A stretch of DNA of 10,581 nt. It comes from DATDWC01 sp035289805. GTDB lineage: Bacteria; Patescibacteriota; Gracilibacteria; Peribacterales; Peribacteraceae. The stretch lies in contig DATDWC010000092.1 in assembly GCA_035289805.1 (NCBI GenBank), positions 1-10,581 on the forward strand, given 5' to 3'. Each line of letters begins with the position of its first letter. The first letter of the stretch is position 1. The translations under genes were made by a program, and so were the position numbers. The notes beneath the pieces were generated by a model. The model was not told the origin of the DNA. It ran no database searches and saw only the letters and a program-made list of their open reading frames with translations. This document shows, one piece after another, positions 5,952 through 10,581 of this stretch.

Positions 5952-5967
5952 GAGGGGATCGTAACAT
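5938..5967 (-). other. Possible 9-codon upstream ORF overlapping the obg start
   Basis: On the minus strand GGAGGAG (5977-5971) is followed by AAC and ATG 5967, an ideal Shine-Dalgarno spacing. The frame encodes MLRSPHVPR and stops at TGA 5938-5940, 14 bases inside obg in another frame. For obg itself the GGAGG is about 21 bases away, too far for normal initiation. The overlap would suit translational coupling. If transcription starts at the TACGAT hexamer instead, this ORF would not be in the mRNA. Confidence 0.3.
5958..5963 (-). promoter_or_regulatory. -10-like TACGAT before obg
   Basis: TACGAT matches the -10 consensus at four of six positions and ends 6 bases before ATG 5951, like the spacing at the membrane-protein and polX genes. 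No good -35 is seen at 16-18 bases, so the call rests on the shared spacing. Confidence 0.3.
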
Positions 5968-6009
5968 GTTCTCCTCCGTGAGATGACGAAAGGTTGATTG
6001 TTTTTGTCT

Positions 6010-6025
6010 GTAGGGGCGCCCCTAC
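6010..6025. promoter_or_regulatory. Perfect 16-base palindrome between obg and tRNA-Leu
   Basis: GTAGGGGCGCCCCTAC is an exact palindrome in the divergent intergenic region, just upstream of the tRNA-Leu promoter region. It could be an operator for a dimeric regulator acting on both genes, or one more extragenic palindrome. No U-run follows on either strand, so termination is unlikely. Confidence 0.4.
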
Positions 6026-6048
6026 GCACAATGGGCACATTTTCATGA

Positions 6049-6054
6049 TAAAAT
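6049..6054 (+). promoter_or_regulatory. -10 element TAAAAT of tRNA-Leu
   Basis: TAAAAT matches TATAAT at five of six positions and ends 9 bases before the mature tRNA 5' end at 6064. A partial -35 (CGCACA, 6025-6030) lies 18 bases upstream, abutting the 16-base palindrome. Confidence 0.45.
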
Positions 6055-6063
6055 TGCTCTGCA

Positions 6064-6149
6064 GCCGAGATGGCGGAATTGGTAGACGCGCACGACTCAA
6101 AATCGTGTACCCACAAGGTGTGAGGGTTCGATTCCCTCTCTCGGCACCA
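6064..6149 (+). tRNA. tRNA-Leu (anticodon CAA)
   Basis: An 86-base class II tRNA. Acceptor GCCGAGA pairs with TCTCGGC. Anticodon stem CACGA/TCGTG holds loop CTCAAAA, with CAA at 6098-6100. A long variable arm (6108-6121) is typical of leucine tRNAs. The T-arm is GAGGG-TTCGATT-CCCTC, and discriminator A6146 precedes encoded CCA 6147-6149. It reads TTG codons. A glutamine amidotransferase gene starts 20 bases downstream and may be cotranscribed. The 3' four-fifths of this tRNA is duplicated, with interruptions, at 6938-7083. Confidence 0.97.
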
Positions 6150-6157
6150 TAATTTGG

Positions 6158-6163
6158 TACACT
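6158..6163 (+). promoter_or_regulatory. -10-like TACACT before the amidotransferase gene
   Basis: TACACT (four of six matches) ends 6 bases before ATG 6170. No -35 is visible because that region is inside tRNA-Leu. The gene could instead be read through from the tRNA promoter, with tRNA 3' processing leaving a leader of about 20 bases. There is no Shine-Dalgarno. Confidence 0.25.
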
Positions 6164-6169
6164 AGTTGT

Positions 6170-6907
6170 ATGATTCGCCCTGTTGTTGTAATCAAAAACT
6201 TCGCGCATGAAGGCCCCGGTCTTTTTGGGCAAGTGATGCAAAAACATAACATCCCCTATGAAGTTATAGATCTTAATGCTGGTGATCGTTGGCCTGATCA
6301 AAAAAATATAAGCGGTTTGCTTGTGATGGGAGGGCCTGACAGTGCGAACGATGAAACTGAGAAGATGCAAACTGAACTTCAGAAAATTCGTGAGGCGGTA
6401 AATGCAAATATTCCCTATCTCGGTGTTTGTCTTGGATTACAAACACTTGTGAAAGCAATGGGCGGATCAGTCCGTAGAAATAACGTTCGTGAAATCGGTT
6501 GTATTGATGCTGACAACAAACCGTTCACTGTGGAACTCACGGCAGATGGGAAAATTGATCCTTTACTCAACGGATTGCCATTTTCGATTCCCATTTTCCA
6601 CTTGCATGGTGAAACAGTTGACCTCATACCGACCATGACTCTTCTTGCGGTAGGTCTGTGGTGTAAGAATCAAATCGTGCGTGTTACAAAAACTGCGTAC
6701 GGTATCCAAGGTCACTGGGACATGAATGATGAAACATTAAGAGTATTGAAAGAAAACGATCCTGATCTGAAGGCGATGTCTCCTGAGACATTGGAAAGAG
6801 AATGGCAAATGATCAAAAATACGTCGATGGAGGCAGGGAGATGTTTATTCGAGAATTTCTTAATGATTGCAGGATTACGAGGTCAAACTGAGAATGTAGT
6901 AACTTGA
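6170..6907 (+). CDS. Class I glutamine amidotransferase (GMP synthase GATase-like)
   Basis: The 245-residue protein has the class I GATase fold. An N-terminal strand (PVVVIKNFAHEG) and oxyanion strand GLLVMGGPDSAND (49-61) lead to the nucleophile elbow GVCLGLQ with Cys87. HLHGETVDLIP follows at about 144-154, and the histidine motif is YGIQGHWDM with His182. Such domains hydrolyse glutamine to supply ammonia. The position two after His, normally Glu in the Cys-His-Glu triad, is Asp184, so activity may be altered. No synthetase partner domain or gene is adjacent, so it resembles the stand-alone COG0518 proteins rather than GuaA. It lies alone between tRNA-Leu and the broken tRNA copy. Two 60-base samples counted by hand gave about 38% G+C against 50% in an obg sample, consistent with acquisition. 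Confidence 0.88.
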   Translation: MIRPVVVIKNFAHEGPGLFGQVMQKHNIPYEVIDLNAGDRWPDQKNISGLLVMGGPDSANDETEKMQTELQKIREAVNANIPYLGVCLGLQTLVKAMGGSVRRNNVREIGCIDADNKPFTVELTADGKIDPLLNGLPFSIPIFHLHGETVDLIPTMTLLAVGLWCKNQIVRVTKTAYGIQGHWDMNDETLRVLKENDPDLKAMSPETLEREWQMIKNTSMEAGRCLFENFLMIAGLRGQTENVVT

Positions 6908-6948
6908 GATCCCTACGTCACCATATGTTGTCGATCAGGTAGACGCGC

Positions 6949-6986
6949 ATCCGTCTTCGCTGCTTCGGCAGCTACGACGGACAGGC
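6949..6986. repeat. Palindromic insert 1 (UUCG-capped hairpin)
   Basis: The outer stem TCCGTC/GACGGA (6950-6955 with 6976-6981) and inner stem GCTGC/GCAGC (6959-6963 with 6968-6972) are capped by the very stable TTCG loop. It is related in reverse complement to insert 2, sharing CCGYCTTCG, AGCTACG and ACGGRCAGG-like blocks. It looks like a non-coding, REP- or MITE-like unit; no gene fits in it. Confidence 0.7.
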
Positions 6987-7024
6987 GACTCAAAATCGTG
7001 TACCCACAAGGTGTGAGGGTTCGA

Positions 7025-7065
7025 CCTGCCCGTCCGTAGCTCCGCAGGAGCGGGACGAAGGCGGG
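7025..7065. repeat. Palindromic insert 2, same family, opposite orientation
   Basis: Inner stem GCTCC/GGAGC (7039-7043 with 7047-7051) has a GCA loop. Outer stem CCCGTC/GGCGGG (7029-7034 with 7060-7065) includes one G-U pair. Its reverse complement lines up with insert 1 apart from a few bases at the loop side. It interrupts the T-loop between TTCGA and TT without losing any tRNA base, consistent with precise insertion. Confidence 0.7.
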
Positions 7066-7094
7066 TTCCCTCTCTCGGCGCCACAAACGATTTT

Positions 7095-7493
7095 CTATTT
7101 AGAAAGACGATGGTAAGCAAAAATCGCGTTACATGCCTGTATTGCCAGATGCAATGAAAGCAAAGTAAAACAGGTACTCACTAAAATGGGAAAAAGAAGA
7201 GTCCCGGCCTCACCCCCCAGAATTCCTGCTAAAAAAGGAAGAAGGAACATCAACGAAAATGCATAAAATATAAGAAGAACGACTATCGCAATTCTCGAAT
7301 GGAAGAAAATGCCTATACCTAGTAAAAAAAACACAAAAATAATGGAGATAAAAGCAGAAGCATTTCCTCCTGCCACGATCCCTCCAATTTGTCCTAGTAA
7401 AGAAATGGCAATCGCCGCCAGGCCCCAACGACTCACACGTTTCGCTGATCCCATATCGCTTATTTTTGGCCTAACGAAAGATCCAAATCCCAT
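7095..7493 (-). CDS. Uncharacterised four-helix membrane protein
   Basis: A 132-residue hydrophobic protein with a basic N-terminus (RPK at 8-10, KRVSRW at 18-23). Four probable transmembrane helices cover about 24-41, 46-64, 67-90 and 97-120. There are no catalytic motifs or conserved polar clusters, and I do not recognise the family. The basic N-terminus suggests it faces the cytoplasm. ATG 7493 is supported by a near-consensus promoter whose TATAAT ends 6 bases upstream, which would give a leaderless mRNA; ATG 7454 (Met14) is the alternative. It is the last gene of the minus-strand run purP-polX-this gene but has its own promoter. It ends 11 bases from the broken tRNA-Leu copy. Confidence 0.75.
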   Translation of the reverse strand: MGFGSFVRPKISDMGSAKRVSRWGLAAIAISLLGQIGGIVAGGNASAFISIIFVFFLLGIGIFFHSRIAIVVLLIFYAFSLMFLLPFLAGILGGEAGTLLFPILVSTCFTLLSLHLAIQACNAIFAYHRLSK

Positions 7494-7499
7494 GCTTGC

Positions 7500-7528
7500 A
7501 TTATATTCTTTAGATACTTAAAACTCAA
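7500..7528 (-). promoter_or_regulatory. Promoter TTGAGT-N17-TATAAT of the membrane-protein gene
   Basis: On the minus strand TTGAGT (7528-7523) is 17 bases from a perfect TATAAT (7505-7500), the best sigma-70-type promoter in the window. The -10 ends 6 bases before ATG 7493, so the start point should fall on or within a base or two of the A of ATG. Confidence 0.75.
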
Positions 7529-7576
7529 TCGAAATATGAAATGAGGATTGAGTAACCTGTAAATCGTTCGGAACCA

Positions 7577-7656
7577 TTCGATTCGCGGCAGTAAGCCGAA
7601 TGACCCTGAGTGAGTTCTGCCTTTGCGGGACGAATCGAAGGACCCGAAAGCTGCCG
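7577..7656. repeat. Extragenic nested inverted-repeat element downstream of polX
   Basis: TTCGATTCG (7577-7585) pairs with CGAATCGAA (7631-7639), and CGGCAG (7586-7591) is complementary to CTGCCG (7651-7656). The pairings cross, so they are alternatives. The core TGACCCTGAG (7601-7610) and ATCGAAGGACC resemble the dispersed ACCCTGAG...TCGAAGG repeats I associate with CPR and other environmental genomes. It begins 5 bases beyond the polX stop and could act as its 3' end structure. Confidence 0.5.
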
Positions 7657-7661
7657 TTCGC

Positions 7662-9416
7662 TCATGGCAAGCCACTGCCTTTATTTCTGCAATAATTTTT
7701 CAAATTTCCCATTAAGCCACAATTCACCACATCACTCTTCTCCAGCCACCCCCTTCTCGCCTGCATTATCCCGAAGCCGTAATCGAGTCCTTTGGTTGAA
7801 TGCGCATCGGAGCCGATCATCACCTTCACGCCGAGTTCCTTCGCCCGTTTGAGATGCACATCGGGGAGATCGAGGCGCTCGTGGGAGGCGTTGAGCTCAA
7901 TCCAGACATCATTCTCTTTCGCCGCTTTTAGCACCGCCTCCACATCGAATTCAATGCCCATGCGTTTTCCAAGGAGCCGCGTGGTCGGGTGCCCGAGTGC
8001 ATGGACGTATGGATTCTCGCATGCGCGGATGAGGCGTTTGGTATTTGCCTCCGGTGAATCGTGGAAGTTCTGGTGGATTGCGGCGATGACGAAATCGAGT
8101 TCTTTGAGGAGCTCATCGGGTAAGTACAGGCTGCCGTCTTTGAGGATATCCACTTCCGATCCCGTGAGAATATGAATGCCGGAAACTTTTTTCCGCGCCT
8201 GCGCGATTTTTTTCAAATATTCTCTGAGTGACTGAGGAGTGTTCTTTATGCCTTTTACCATACCCATCGGCGAAGCGTGATCCGTCATCGCAATGTACTC
8301 AAAGCCACGCTCCTTTGCCGCCTTTGCCATCTCTTCGATCGATGCCGTGCCATCGCTCACGGTGCTATGCATGTGGAGATCGCTGCGAAGATCCCGCTCC
8401 TCGATCAAATGTGGGAGACTCTCTTCCTGCGCTGCTTCGATTTCCCCGCGATCTTCCCTGAGTTCCGGCGGAATAAAAGGGAGCCCCACTGCTTTGTAGA
8501 CGTCTTCTTCCGTGCGCGAAGCGATCAGCTTCCCTTTATTCTTTGCCGTTCCTTTGTAGACACCGTATTCGGAGATCGTGAGTCCCTTTTCGATGCCAAT
8601 TTTACGAATGTGGACGTTATGATCCTTGCTCCCCGTAAAGTAGTGGAGCGCCGCACCGAAGACTTCCGCATCCACAACTCGTAGATCCGCATCCAGCCCC
8701 GCCTTCAAAAAGACTGTGGATTTCGTCTCTCCCTTTGCCGTGATGCTTTCAACTTCGGGAAGGTTGCAGAACGCTTCCATCACTTTGTCTGGCTTGGTAC
8801 TTGCAACGAGGAAATCGAGATCACCGATCGTATCCCTGCCGCGCCTTAAGCTCCCTGCGATTTCCACCTGAGTGCAGAGCTTTGTTTTACGGAGCGCTTC
8901 TGCGATGACTTGCGCCAGACTCCAAACTTCCCCGATCGGGAGGCGGCCCTTCACACGGCTCCGCTGATCGATACCGCGGAGTAAATTCTCCACAGATTTT
9001 TTCCCCCAACCGGGGAGCTTTTCAATTTTTCCTGAGGCAATCAACTTCTCCAAATCCGTGAGGTCCTTAATTTTGAACTTTTCGTAGAGCTGTTTTGTTC
9101 TCTTCGGGCCGATGCCTTCGATCTCCATAAGCTGCAAGAGTCCGATTGGTACCTTCTTCTCCAGCTTTGTGAGGAACGTGAGCTTCCCCGTTTTGATCAT
9201 CTCTTCGATCTTCTCCGAGAGATCTTTCCCAATACCCGGTAGCTCCTGAAGGCCTTTTACCCCTTCCTTCTCGTAGATTCGTCGCAGATCCATCGAGAGG
9301 TTCTGGATCATGACCGCCGCGCGCTCGTACGCGCGCACCCGGAAAGGATTTTCTCCCTGGAGATCGAGGATGAGTGCAATCCGTGCAAAGACCGCTGCGA
9401 TTTCGGCGTTGGTCAT
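7662..9416 (-). CDS. polX: PolX: family X DNA polymerase with PHP exonuclease domain
   Basis: A 584-residue protein with all bacterial PolX modules. Helix-hairpin-helix motifs are LPGIGKDLSEKI (about 59-70), IEGIGPKRTK (99-108) and LPGWGKKSVENL (134-145). The polymerase palm has GSLRRGRDTIGDLDFLV with Gly188-Ser189, Asp199 and Asp201, plus Asp244 in DADLRVV. The C-terminal PHP domain has HMH (348, 350), Asp355, DHA (His380), Glu421, His448, His476 and GSDAH (Asp537, His539), so its metal site looks complete. PolX fills short gaps in base-excision repair, and the PHP domain acts as a 3'-5' exonuclease or AP endonuclease. ATG 9416 is chosen because the fold starts there and TACAAT lies 7 bases upstream; the 26 earlier codons of the open frame are repeat DNA. 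Confidence 0.96.
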   Translation of the reverse strand: MTNAEIAAVFARIALILDLQGENPFRVRAYERAAVMIQNLSMDLRRIYEKEGVKGLQELPGIGKDLSEKIEEMIKTGKLTFLTKLEKKVPIGLLQLMEIEGIGPKRTKQLYEKFKIKDLTDLEKLIASGKIEKLPGWGKKSVENLLRGIDQRSRVKGRLPIGEVWSLAQVIAEALRKTKLCTQVEIAGSLRRGRDTIGDLDFLVASTKPDKVMEAFCNLPEVESITAKGETKSTVFLKAGLDADLRVVDAEVFGAALHYFTGSKDHNVHIRKIGIEKGLTISEYGVYKGTAKNKGKLIASRTEEDVYKAVGLPFIPPELREDRGEIEAAQEESLPHLIEERDLRSDLHMHSTVSDGTASIEEMAKAAKERGFEYIAMTDHASPMGMVKGIKNTPQSLREYLKKIAQARKKVSGIHILTGSEVDILKDGSLYLPDELLKELDFVIAAIHQNFHDSPEANTKRLIRACENPYVHALGHPTTRLLGKRMGIEFDVEAVLKAAKENDVWIELNASHERLDLPDVHLKRAKELGVKVMIGSDAHSTKGLDYGFGIMQARRGWLEKSDVVNCGLMGNLKNYCRNKGSGLP

Positions 9417-9423
9417 GGGGGAT

Positions 9424-9429
9424 ATTGTA
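9424..9429 (-). promoter_or_regulatory. -10 element TACAAT of polX
   Basis: TACAAT matches the consensus at five of six positions and ends 7 bases before ATG 9416, with only ATCCCCC between and no Shine-Dalgarno. The -35 position (CGGACT) matches at three bases and falls in the palindromic element. Confidence 0.5.
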
Positions 9430-9436
9430 TCTGTTT

Positions 9437-9529
9437 TCTTCGAGCGAGTCCGCCGCAGCGGACGAGTCGAGAAGCGCTTCTCGACTCTCTCCACTTTCGC
9501 CTCTGGGCTCAGTGTCGCTCGCTCGAAGA
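9437..9529. repeat. Large nested hairpin between purP and polX
   Basis: An outer 12-base perfect inverted repeat, TCTTCGAGCGAG (9437-9448) with CTCGCTCGAAGA (9518-9529), encloses two further hairpins. One is GTCCGC-CGCA-GCGGAC (9448-9463); the other is a perfect 24-base palindrome (9464-9487). The element fills almost the whole gap between the purP stop (9534-9536) and the polX promoter. It lacks a U-tract but could block or end purP transcription. The part near 9511-9517 resembles the CTGAG repeat downstream of polX. Confidence 0.6.
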
Positions 9530-9533
9530 GAAC

Positions 9534-10581
9534 TCATGTGATGATTTCCTCCAACCTCCCTTCTTTCACTGCTCTCCGTATCTCCTTCGCAATCCTCTCT
9601 CCATAGCTCATCGGTTCTCCATAGAGATACATCGAATACGGTGTGAATTTGGTTCCAGGAGAGCCTGGAATCCTTAAGCTCACATCAAAGATGACAATGT
9701 CTTCCTTTCCCTCTTCCGCGACGACTGCTCCTTGGAGCGCAAAGGGACCGATGATTCCTCTCACATCCGTTTTTTTTGTCGCTGCGACAAACTTCTCCCC
9801 AAGCTCAAATGCTTTTTCCAGGAGTGATTCCTTTACCGTGACTGCGATGTGACCGGTTTCGATCCTTTTTACATCAAATGTTTCACGGACCATTTTCTGT
9901 TCATCTCCAGTGAGATGGAGAAATCCATCCAGATTGGTTTGACGCCTCATATCTGTTCCCATGAGCTCTAGCTCTCCGGAAAGAGGGGAGTAGAAGAAGT
10001 TAAGGTTGACCTGTGCACCGAGAATGTACTCTTCGATCGGTGCTTCTCGCCAATTCTTGGCGACTTTTCCTTCCTTCTCTAACTTTGTTCCGATGGATTC
10101 GTACTGTGCTGCAGTTGGTACAAAGAAAAACGCGCGCTCATATCCTCTCTGTACTTCCTGTGCCTTCACAATCACCGGCCGATCAATCTCCTTCGCATTC
10201 TTAAAAATCTTGGGCGTGCGTATTCCTGCATCATGGAGCAGGTGATACTGGTTATATTTCTGATCTCGCTCCTCGATCTTCACATACGTCCTGTTCCCAA
10301 AGATTGGGACGTTGAACTCGTTTTCAACCTTTGAATAATCGCTTATGTATACCCAAAAGTAGCGATTCTGTATAAAAATTGTGTTCGATGATCGGAGCTT
10401 CTTCACAATGGCACTCTTCAAAACATCTTCGAACGCATCAACGACGATGGTTTCATCTATGCATCCTCTTCCATCATGAGTTTTGTAGTACTTCTCATAT
10501 GTTTTTTCTCTCCCTTTTCTTGCCACACACAGCGTCTTAAACCCTTCCTTCTTTGCTCCATGGCAGCAATCGAGAGCCGAG
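9534..10581 (-). CDS. purP: PurP, formate-dependent FAICAR synthetase (5' end outside window)
   Basis: The frame is open to the right edge; 348 residues are visible and the N-terminus is missing. The visible start, SALDCCHGAKKEGFKTL then ARKGREKTYEKYYKT, matches the N-terminal domain of PurP. RPVIVKAQEVQRGYERAFFF is the ATP-grasp binding strand, and EEYILGAQVNLNFFYSPLSG the hinge. The end has DIVIFDVSLRIPGSPG and PYSMYLYGEPMSYGERIAKEI, the PurP closing motif. PurP uses ATP and formate to convert AICAR to FAICAR (EC 6.3.4.23), the penultimate step of IMP synthesis, in place of the PurH transformylase. The family is chiefly archaeal. Substrate specificity cannot be proven here, since paralogues exist. 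No other purine gene is in the window. Confidence 0.88.
   Translation of the reverse strand, partial: SALDCCHGAKKEGFKTLCVARKGREKTYEKYYKTHDGRGCIDETIVVDAFEDVLKSAIVKKLRSSNTIFIQNRYFWVYISDYSKVENEFNVPIFGNRTYVKIEERDQKYNQYHLLHDAGIRTPKIFKNAKEIDRPVIVKAQEVQRGYERAFFFVPTAAQYESIGTKLEKEGKVAKNWREAPIEEYILGAQVNLNFFYSPLSGELELMGTDMRRQTNLDGFLHLTGDEQKMVRETFDVKRIETGHIAVTVKESLLEKAFELGEKFVAATKKTDVRGIIGPFALQGAVVAEEGKEDIVIFDVSLRIPGSPGTKFTPYSMYLYGEPMSYGERIAKEIRRAVKEGRLEEIIT

Larger units (their letters stand above)
6938..7083 (+). pseudogene. Broken duplicate of tRNA-Leu(CAA) split by two inserts
   Basis: Three blocks match tRNA-Leu in order: 6938-6948 equals 6081-6091, 6987-7024 equals 6094-6131, and 7066-7079 equals 6132-6145. 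All 63 bases are identical. The discriminator A is changed to G (7080) and CCA is kept (7081-7083). The acceptor 5' strand and most of the D-arm are absent or unrecognisable, so no acceptor stem can form. A 38-base insert replaces two bases of the anticodon stem, and a 41-base insert sits in the T-loop. It cannot be a working tRNA. Its orientation matches the intact tRNA, so it reads as a direct repeat bracketing the amidotransferase gene. Confidence 0.85.

Noticed and set aside
5952..6116. N-terminal extension of Obg by 55 codons
   Set aside because: The extra sequence runs antisense through tRNA-Leu, and Obg proteins begin at MF(V/L)DEA, matching ATG 5951.
6938..7083. tRNA-Leu with two spliceable introns
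   Set aside because: Inserts of 38 and 41 bases are far too short for group I introns, occur in bacteria at positions not known for tRNA introns, and the acceptor 5' strand is missing.
7792..8684. Several plus-strand ORFs inside the polX region
   Set aside because: All are shadows of polX, which has complete polymerase and PHP motifs on the minus strand.
9417..9494. 26-residue N-terminal extension of PolX
   Set aside because: It is Arg-rich sequence translated from the palindromic repeat; the PolX fold and a -10 element fit ATG 9416.
1..10581. Recoded UGA (as in Gracilibacteria/Absconditabacteria)
   Set aside because: Obg, PolX, PurP and the amidotransferase all end naturally at TGA at their family-typical C-termini, and no conserved glycine falls on TGA.
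1..10581. CRISPR array, IS element or phage genes
   Set aside because: No regularly spaced identical repeats, transposase, integrase or structural phage proteins were seen on either strand.

Overview
The window most resembles a chromosome segment of a Candidate Phyla Radiation (Patescibacteria) bacterium, possibly Peregrinibacteria/Peribacteria. That placement is inferred from small genes, an archaeal-type PurP, a PolX DNA polymerase, a lipoprotein with a very long serine linker, and many short GC-rich palindromic repeats. TGA, TAG and TAA all end clear genes, so the standard bacterial code applies and UGA is not recoded. No rRNA, CRISPR array, transposase or integrase was found.

Layout. 1-1180: the tail of a broken ArsR-type regulator converges on a minus-strand protein with an HEAFH zinc-protease-like motif. 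1180-2977: tRNA-Ala(CGC), then about 1.7 kb of accessory DNA closed by an exact 17-base copy of the tRNA 3' end. This stretch holds a glyoxalase/VOC fragment, an unidentified C-terminal fragment and an ATP-grasp reading frame split by an in-frame TAG. 2992-5951: a DUF1801 protein, a Ser-rich lipoprotein and the GTPase Obg (minus strand). 6064-7083: tRNA-Leu(CAA), a class I glutamine amidotransferase gene, then a broken duplicate of the 3' four-fifths of the same tRNA, interrupted by two palindromic inserts. 7095-10581 (all minus): a four-helix membrane protein, PolX, and PurP running off the right edge.

Two patterns deserve attention. First, both tRNA genes are followed by a small cargo segment that ends in a direct copy of the tRNA's own 3' part, the classic scar of tRNA-targeted integration, but no recombinase is visible. 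Second, many start codons have a -10-like hexamer only 6-9 bases upstream and usually no usable Shine-Dalgarno sequence, suggesting leaderless mRNAs; the clearest case is TTGAGT-N17-TATAAT-N6-ATG before the membrane-protein gene.

The housekeeping genes do not form one pathway. Obg acts in ribosome assembly, PolX in DNA repair, PurP in purine synthesis. The rest are accessory or uncharacterised.
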